Below are positions 60,068 through 64,000 of a DNA stretch of 64,000 nt, in pieces. Source of the DNA: Paenibacillus_AR mesotrionivorans (lineage in GTDB: Bacteria; Bacillota; Bacilli; Paenibacillales; NBRC-103111); NCBI RefSeq assembly GCF_046098205.1, contig NZ_JBJURJ010000004.1:310001-374000 (forward strand), read 5' to 3'. The notes under the pieces are model-generated. The model was given only the letters and a program-made list of their open reading frames with translations, ran no database searches and had not been told where the DNA came from. The position numbers and the translations under genes are program-made. Within the stretch, counting starts at the first letter, position 1, and each line of letters opens with the position of its first letter.

Positions 60068-60111
60068 AGTATAAGCCGCGGGAGAGGGTGGCTTTGTGAT
60101 GGGGGTCACAA
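60068..60111 (-). promoter_or_regulatory. DUF2249 operon promoter with Crp/Fnr-type site
   Basis: TTGTGA-TGGGGG-TCACAA (60094-60111), perfect dyad. The minus-strand -10 TATACT (60068-60073) gives a transcript start near 60061 and a site centre at -41.5, the same geometry as at nirK. Confidence 0.87.
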
Positions 60112-60159
60112 AGGCGGAAAAACCCACTGCCCCGTTAACTTTTCCTTTTGGCCCAAAAA

Positions 60160-60195
60160 AGAACCCCTCCCCGCACAAATGGCGGAGAAGGGTCT
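60160..60195 (-). terminator. Terminator of the SodF-like gene
   Basis: On the minus strand AAGACCCTTCTCCGC pairs imperfectly with GCGGGGAGGGGTTCTT, then six Ts. Confidence 0.75.
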
Positions 60196-60257
60196 TGTGT
60201 ATTGCCCTAGGGTGTGTTTAGCTGCACACCTTAACCCCGGGCGGGGGATTGCCGGCA

Positions 60258-61433
60258 TCAGTAGGGCTGCCACATCAGTTTGCGGGCGGCTGCCAGCCGT
60301 TCATTAACCTGCTTCCAGTTCACCACGTTCCACCAATCCTTGATGTAATCGGCCCGTTTATTCTGGTGCTTCAGGTAATAGGCATGCTCCCACACATCCA
60401 AGGCCAGAAGGGGGACCACATCCCACTGGGAAAGGTTCTGGTGCTTCTCCGCAGTGAGGATCTCCGTGCGCTGGCTGCGGGGACTCCATACCCAAATGGC
60501 CCAGCCGCCGCCCTCCACCTTATCCGCCGCTTCACTGAACTGCTTCTTGAAGGCCTCAAAGCTGCCGAAGTCGGCGCGGATTTGCTCGGCGGCCAGACCT
60601 GCCGGCGGACCTCCGGCACCGGGGGCCATAACGGTCCAGAACAGAGTGTGCAAATAATGGCCTGCCCCGTGAAAAGCCAGCTCCCGCTCCCAATGCTTCA
60701 CCAAACTGAAATCCCCGGAGCGGCGGGCTTCAGCCAGCTTATTCTCGGCATTGTTCAGTCCGTCCACATAGGATTGATGATGCTTGTCGTGGTGAATCCG
60801 CATGGTAGCTTCGTCAATATAGGGCTCAAGGGCGTTGTAGGCATACGGAAGCGGAGGCAGGGTGTGTTTGCCGATGGGGACAGGAGCAGCTGCAGGTTCG
60901 GCCGGCTGTGATTGCGGGCGCTCGACGGACTGGGGGTCGGAGGCGGTCAAGGCTTCCGACCAGGTTGTGACCCTCTCGGCGTCCTGCCGGAAGGAGAAGG
61001 CCGGTGCTGTTTGCCCGGTATAAAATGACTCGGCAGAGCCGGTTAGCTGCTCCGGTGGCGTGGATTGGATAATGTGGCGGATCAGCTGACCCGCGGCCGG
61101 GTTGGCCTGAATGGCAGGGTGATACGCCTGCAGTGCCGACAACTGCCCGGTAAAGGTTTCAGTCTGTTCTTGGGCATACCGGTTAAGCTGGCTGATGGTC
61201 TCCTGTGCGTAGGGGATGCTGTTCCCCGGAGCATATAACAGCGCCTCCGCCCATTGGGCAGCGGCATATTCCGTCTGGCCCAGCACCGGCTCCCAGCTTC
61301 TCAGCCAACTGGCATATTCCGCTTCCAGTCCCGGCGCCAGCTCACGGATTCTCGCGGCATATTCCCGCTCCTTTATTTTGGTGAACCGGATGTCCTCCAG
61401 CAGGTAGAGAAAATTCAGATTGTCATCGCTCAT
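60258..61433 (-). CDS. SodF-like protein: helical N-terminal region fused to Fe/Mn superoxide dismutase
   Basis: A 391-residue protein. The first about 175 residues are helical (MSDDNLNFLYLLEDIRFTKIKEREYAARIREL onward) and unlike ordinary SOD. From about 190 the Fe/Mn SOD fold runs LPPLPYAYNALEPYIDEATMRIHHDKHHQSYVDGL, with the ligand His, then FHGAGHYLHTLFW, and LDVWEHAYYLKHQNKRADYIKDWWNVVNW with the last Asp and His. The four metal ligands appear intact. Bacillus subtilis SodF is a similar extended SOD. ATG 61433 has GGGAGG 10 bp upstream; 61451 is also possible. It stands upstream of the DUF2249 operon with its own terminator. Activity is not shown. Confidence 0.88.
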   Translation of the reverse strand: MSDDNLNFLYLLEDIRFTKIKEREYAARIRELAPGLEAEYASWLRSWEPVLGQTEYAAAQWAEALLYAPGNSIPYAQETISQLNRYAQEQTETFTGQLSALQAYHPAIQANPAAGQLIRHIIQSTPPEQLTGSAESFYTGQTAPAFSFRQDAERVTTWSEALTASDPQSVERPQSQPAEPAAAPVPIGKHTLPPLPYAYNALEPYIDEATMRIHHDKHHQSYVDGLNNAENKLAEARRSGDFSLVKHWERELAFHGAGHYLHTLFWTVMAPGAGGPPAGLAAEQIRADFGSFEAFKKQFSEAADKVEGGGWAIWVWSPRSQRTEILTAEKHQNLSQWDVVPLLALDVWEHAYYLKHQNKRADYIKDWWNVVNWKQVNERLAAARKLMWQPY

Positions 61434-61641
61434 GCTCCGCAGCCCTCCCATAATTATGGTTCCTCTTACCAGACTATGTATGGTCATGGTTGGCCTATAC
61501 TCTCTAGCCGAAGCCTTTACGGGGGGTGGCAGATTGGATATACTTGAAAAAGAAACTGTGTTTCGTATGATGAAACTAGGTGCGGAGTAACAGGCTGTTT
61601 CATGTCTGGCTGCGGCTTGTGCATATAGGGGGAGAAGGGTT

Positions 61642-62385
61642 ATGGAGGACAACAAGCTGACCGTCCGCGCAGTGGAGCGGGCGTTGGATATATTGCTTTG
61701 TTTTACAGATACGCCGGAGCTCAGTCTAACGGAGATTGCCGCCAGAGCGGGGCTGCACAAAAGCACCGTTCACCGGCTGTTGGCCTCTCTGGAGAACAAG
61801 GGCTTTTTGCTGCGTAATCCTTCATCGGAAAAATATCGCCTGGGCTTCCGGCTCTGGGAGCTGTCCGCCAATTTGTCGGCCAGCGACGATCCCGAGGTGG
61901 TGCTGCTGCCGGAGCTGGAGCATCTTCGGGATGTGCTGGAGGAGACCGTCAGCCTGTATGTGCGCGACGGGTTGGAGCGGATCCGCATCCAGGCGGTTCA
62001 GAGCAACCAGGCCATCCGCCGGGTAGCCCAGGTAGGGGCGCGGCTCCCCTTGTTTGTGGGAGCCTCCAGTAAGGTGCTGGTGGCGTTTGCGGAGCCTGAG
62101 GTGCAGGCTCAGGTGCTGTCGTCGCCCACGTGGCCGCCCTCCCTGGACAAAGCCGTTTTCACGGCCCAGTTGGAGGAGGTCCGCAGACAGGGTTATGCCA
62201 CCAGTGTGGAGGAACGTGAGGTGGGAGCGGCGGCCGTGTCCGTGCCCGTCTACAACCGCTCCCACCGGTTGGTGGCCGCGCTGGCCATCTCCGGCCCCGC
62301 TAACCGGCTCCCGCTGGAGAAGATGCGGGAGCAAGCGCCGGTGCTGTTGGAGTTTGCCGCCCGTATGGGCAAGATGCTCAAGTAG
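61642..62385 (+). CDS. IclR-family transcriptional regulator
   Basis: A 247-residue regulator. The N-terminal winged helix-turn-helix is VRAVERALDILLCFTDTPELSLTEIAARAGLHKSTVHRLLASL (about 8-50), and the effector domain (about 80-245) has the GASSKVLVAF and EEREVGAAAVSVPVYNRSHRLVAALAISGPANR blocks. IclR proteins act as repressors or activators of catabolic operons. The ATG follows GGGGGAGAAGG. It is divergent from the SodF-like gene and convergent with the betaine transporter; the target is not evident. A four-arm repeat follows. Confidence 0.93.
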   Translation: MEDNKLTVRAVERALDILLCFTDTPELSLTEIAARAGLHKSTVHRLLASLENKGFLLRNPSSEKYRLGFRLWELSANLSASDDPEVVLLPELEHLRDVLEETVSLYVRDGLERIRIQAVQSNQAIRRVAQVGARLPLFVGASSKVLVAFAEPEVQAQVLSSPTWPPSLDKAVFTAQLEEVRRQGYATSVEEREVGAAAVSVPVYNRSHRLVAALAISGPANRLPLEKMREQAPVLLEFAARMGKMLK

Positions 62386-62403
62386 CCGCACGGGTGCAGA
62401 ATA

Positions 62404-62594
62404 ATAACGACATCAGATGTCTGTTATTCTGGTGAAGTCGTCTGGTTTTGGTGAGATACCGACATATTTTGTCTGCTATTTGGGCCGATCCGCCAATTTT
62501 ACCTGTTATATAAGGCCTTAGCAGACATTTTATGTCGTTATTTCGAGTAAATGAGGCCATGCGAGCATGTTAGCAGACATTTTTTGCCGCTTAC
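62404..62594. repeat. Four-arm intergenic element (A-A-A'-A'), copy 8
   Basis: Arms start at about 62404, 62457, 62516 and 62567. Left arms are ATAACGACATCAGATGTCTG and TACCGACATATTTTGTCTG, followed by TTATT and CTATT; right arms are AGCAGACATTTTATGTCG and AGCAGACATTTTTTGCCG. Confidence 0.88.
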
Positions 62595-62645
62595 ACATGC
62601 CCTCTCGGATCCCGTTCTATCCAACCAAAGCCCTATATCCTGAAA

Positions 62646-62690
62646 AAACACCTGCCCCGGCATCTCGCCCCGGAGCAGGTGTTTCTTGAT
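62646..62690. terminator. Bidirectional terminator between IclR and betaine transporter
   Basis: AAACACCTGC pairs with GCAGGTGTTT around CCCGG/CCGG inner pairs. T-rich tails occur on both strands (TTTCTT, TTTTTTCA). Confidence 0.75.
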
Positions 62691-62720
62691 TCACCGCCTG
62701 ATTTCCGGCGGCGTTATCCT

Positions 62721-63620
62721 TTACTTCAAATCCTCGATGGAACCGATCTCCATGTAGGAGGGAACCACCAGGCCCAGCTTGGTGCCCTTCAGGTTCACGC
62801 CCAGGTCCTCCACCTTGTCCTTATACTTGTCCAGATAGTCCTGGTGGGTGGTGGGCAGCCAGGCTGCGACCATCGCGTCCGCACTGCCGTCGGAGACACC
62901 CGCCCACATGGGGCCGGCCTCCACCTGCAGCATTTCGGCCTTAATCCCCAGCCGCTCCTGCAGCACCTGCCGCACCACATTGGTGCTGGCAATCTCCGAA
63001 TCCCATGCCACGTAAGCCAGCGTCAGCTTTTTGCCGTCTTCCTTAGCCAGGTCCTTGGTCCACACGTCTACCTTGGCAGCGTTATTCTTCACCCAATCCG
63101 CCGCGGCTTCCTCCGGCTTTTTACCGTCAATAATCGCGGACATCACCACCGCCATGTCTTCCGCGGTCCACTCGAACCGGTCCAGCACCGCATATGCCGA
63201 AGGCAGAGAATCCTTCAGCCCCTTGCGGACAATGGTACGGATTTCCTCATCCTTGCCGAAGGTGCCCTTGGGGTCTTCCAGATACTTCAGCTCATACTTG
63301 GCGAACATCCAGTGGGGCGTCCAGCCGGTGACGATAATCGGCTTTTTGTCCTTGTAGGCTTTGTCAAGAGCCGCGGCCATAGCGGCCCCGGAGCCTTCCA
63401 CCAGCTTCCAATCCTTCAGCTCGTAATCCGTCAGCACCTGGGCGGCCTGCTTCATAATACCGGCTCCCGGATCGATGCCGATAATCTGGTGCTGCACCTG
63501 GTCGCCTATGCTTTTGTCACCGGAGGCAGAGCTGTTATCCGAGCAGCCTGCCAGCAGGGCGGCGCCTAATACACCGGCCAGGCAAGCGGTCATCCATTTT
63601 CGCGGAAATAAGTTAGTCAT
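62721..63620 (-). CDS. Glycine betaine/proline ABC transporter substrate-binding lipoprotein
   Basis: A 299-residue lipoprotein. The signal ends in LLAGCSD, with Cys near residue 26. The mature part is an OpuAC-type binding protein: IVTGWTPHWMFAKYELKYLEDPKGTFG (about 96-122) holds the aromatic and acidic residues that grip the quaternary ammonium, and LGLVVPSYM ends the second lobe. It imports compatible solutes such as glycine betaine during osmotic stress. It lies 31 bp after the permease gene in the minus-strand operon. The exact choline or betaine preference cannot be read from sequence. Confidence 0.93.
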   Translation of the reverse strand: MTNLFPRKWMTACLAGVLGAALLAGCSDNSSASGDKSIGDQVQHQIIGIDPGAGIMKQAAQVLTDYELKDWKLVEGSGAAMAAALDKAYKDKKPIIVTGWTPHWMFAKYELKYLEDPKGTFGKDEEIRTIVRKGLKDSLPSAYAVLDRFEWTAEDMAVVMSAIIDGKKPEEAAADWVKNNAAKVDVWTKDLAKEDGKKLTLAYVAWDSEIASTNVVRQVLQERLGIKAEMLQVEAGPMWAGVSDGSADAMVAAWLPTTHQDYLDKYKDKVEDLGVNLKGTKLGLVVPSYMEIGSIEDLK

Positions 63621-63651
63621 CGTTTCTCTCTCCTTTTTGTTCAGAATATCG

Positions 63652-64000
63652 TTATGCAGATTTTTCGTGAGAAGGCCGTTTTTTGCGTTTCATCAAATAT
63701 TGAGTCATCCGATCCAGCAAAATCGCCAGCACCACAATGGCTAATCCGGCTTCAAAGCCCTGACCGGTTTTCACCTGGGTCACCGCACGGTACACATCCG
63801 CACCGATGCCCTGGGCGCCGATCATGGAGGAGATGACCACCATAGACAAAGCCAGCATGATGGTCTGGTTAACGCCCGCCATAATGGAGGGCAGCGCCAT
63901 AGGCAGCTGCAGCTTCACCAGCACCTGGGAGGGGCTGGAGCCGAAGGCATTGGCCGCCTCTACCAGCTCCGGGGCTACCTGCCTGATCCCCAGCTCCGTC
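63652..64000 (-). CDS. Glycine betaine/proline ABC transporter permease, cut by window end
   Basis: The C-terminal about 115 residues of an OpuAB/ProW-type permease; the reading frame stays open to base 64000, so the start is outside the window. The EAA loop ELVEAANAFGSSPSQVLVKLQLP is visible, followed by MAGVNQTIMLALSMVVISSMIGA and a helix ending LDRMTQYLMKRKKR. It forms the membrane channel for the neighbouring binding protein. The ATPase gene is expected further upstream on the minus strand, beyond the window. Confidence 0.9.
   Translation of the reverse strand, partial: TELGIRQVAPELVEAANAFGSSPSQVLVKLQLPMALPSIMAGVNQTIMLALSMVVISSMIGAQGIGADVYRAVTQVKTGQGFEAGLAIVVLAILLDRMTQYLMKRKKRPSHEKSA

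Overview
The window looks like the chromosome of a Paenibacillus-type member of the Bacillales. The basis is GC-rich coding DNA with strong AAGGAGG-type ribosome sites, S-layer-homology proteins, a YesM/YesN-type two-component pair beside a CUT1 sugar transporter, and Bacillales genes such as yneF, a folE, a YgaC-like DUF402 gene and a SodF-like gene. I see no rRNA, tRNA, CRISPR array, prophage or intact transposase. AT-rich genes of unknown function around 13-16.8 kb stand out from the rest. This taxonomic call is inference from gene content.

Layout. 0-2.8 kb: a three-gene cassette (binding protein cut by the window edge, HypB/UreG-type GTPase, ABC ATPase), probably for a metal or metal complex. 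3.7-6.2 kb: pyruvate kinase divergent from a LysR regulator. 6.4-7.3 kb: a decayed lipoprotein gene. 7.6-11.1 kb: circularly permuted ATP-grasp, alpha-E and transglutaminase-like genes, a predicted peptide-ligation set. 11.3-18.6 kb: small accessory genes (two-domain membrane protein, TipA-like MerR regulator, probable NTF2-fold immunity protein, nucleotidyltransferase remnant, methyltransferase, Vat-like acetyltransferase). 18.8-26.9 kb: a beta-propeller protein and a 2133-residue S-layer-anchored esterase plus beta-helix enzyme. 28-33.2 kb: sodA, acetyltransferase, DUF402, then queG-ogt-HD-GYP. 33.2-41.9 kb: a heparinase II/III-family lyase, sensor kinase/response regulator and sugar ABC transporter, together a likely oligosaccharide uptake and breakdown locus. 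42.3-47.2 kb: radical SAM/SPASM/SEC-C protein, Gfo/Idh oxidoreductase, yneF, folE and an acyltransferase. 47.5-55.6 kb: an SLH protein followed closely by a 2279-residue surface protein. 55.7-61.4 kb: a nitrite-reduction cluster (nirK, Crp-type regulator, DUF59 protein, haem-copper-oxidase-like membrane protein, two DUF2249 proteins) and a SodF-like gene. 61.6-64 kb: IclR regulator and a glycine betaine-type ABC transporter running off the end.

Two results matter most. First, eight intergenic elements of about 180-191 bp share one architecture: two direct copies of a 20-30 bp arm, then two inverted copies, starting about 50 bp apart. Arm sequence differs between elements while the geometry is kept. 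Second, nirK and the DUF2249 operon each carry a perfect TTGTGA-N6-TCACAA site centred 41.5 bp from the inferred transcription start, and the likely Crp-family activator is encoded between them. Other notable signals are two near-identical rod hairpins ending in T-runs, a MerR/TipA-type 19-bp-spacer promoter, an operator-like palindrome over the frnE promoter, and many short tandem repeats.
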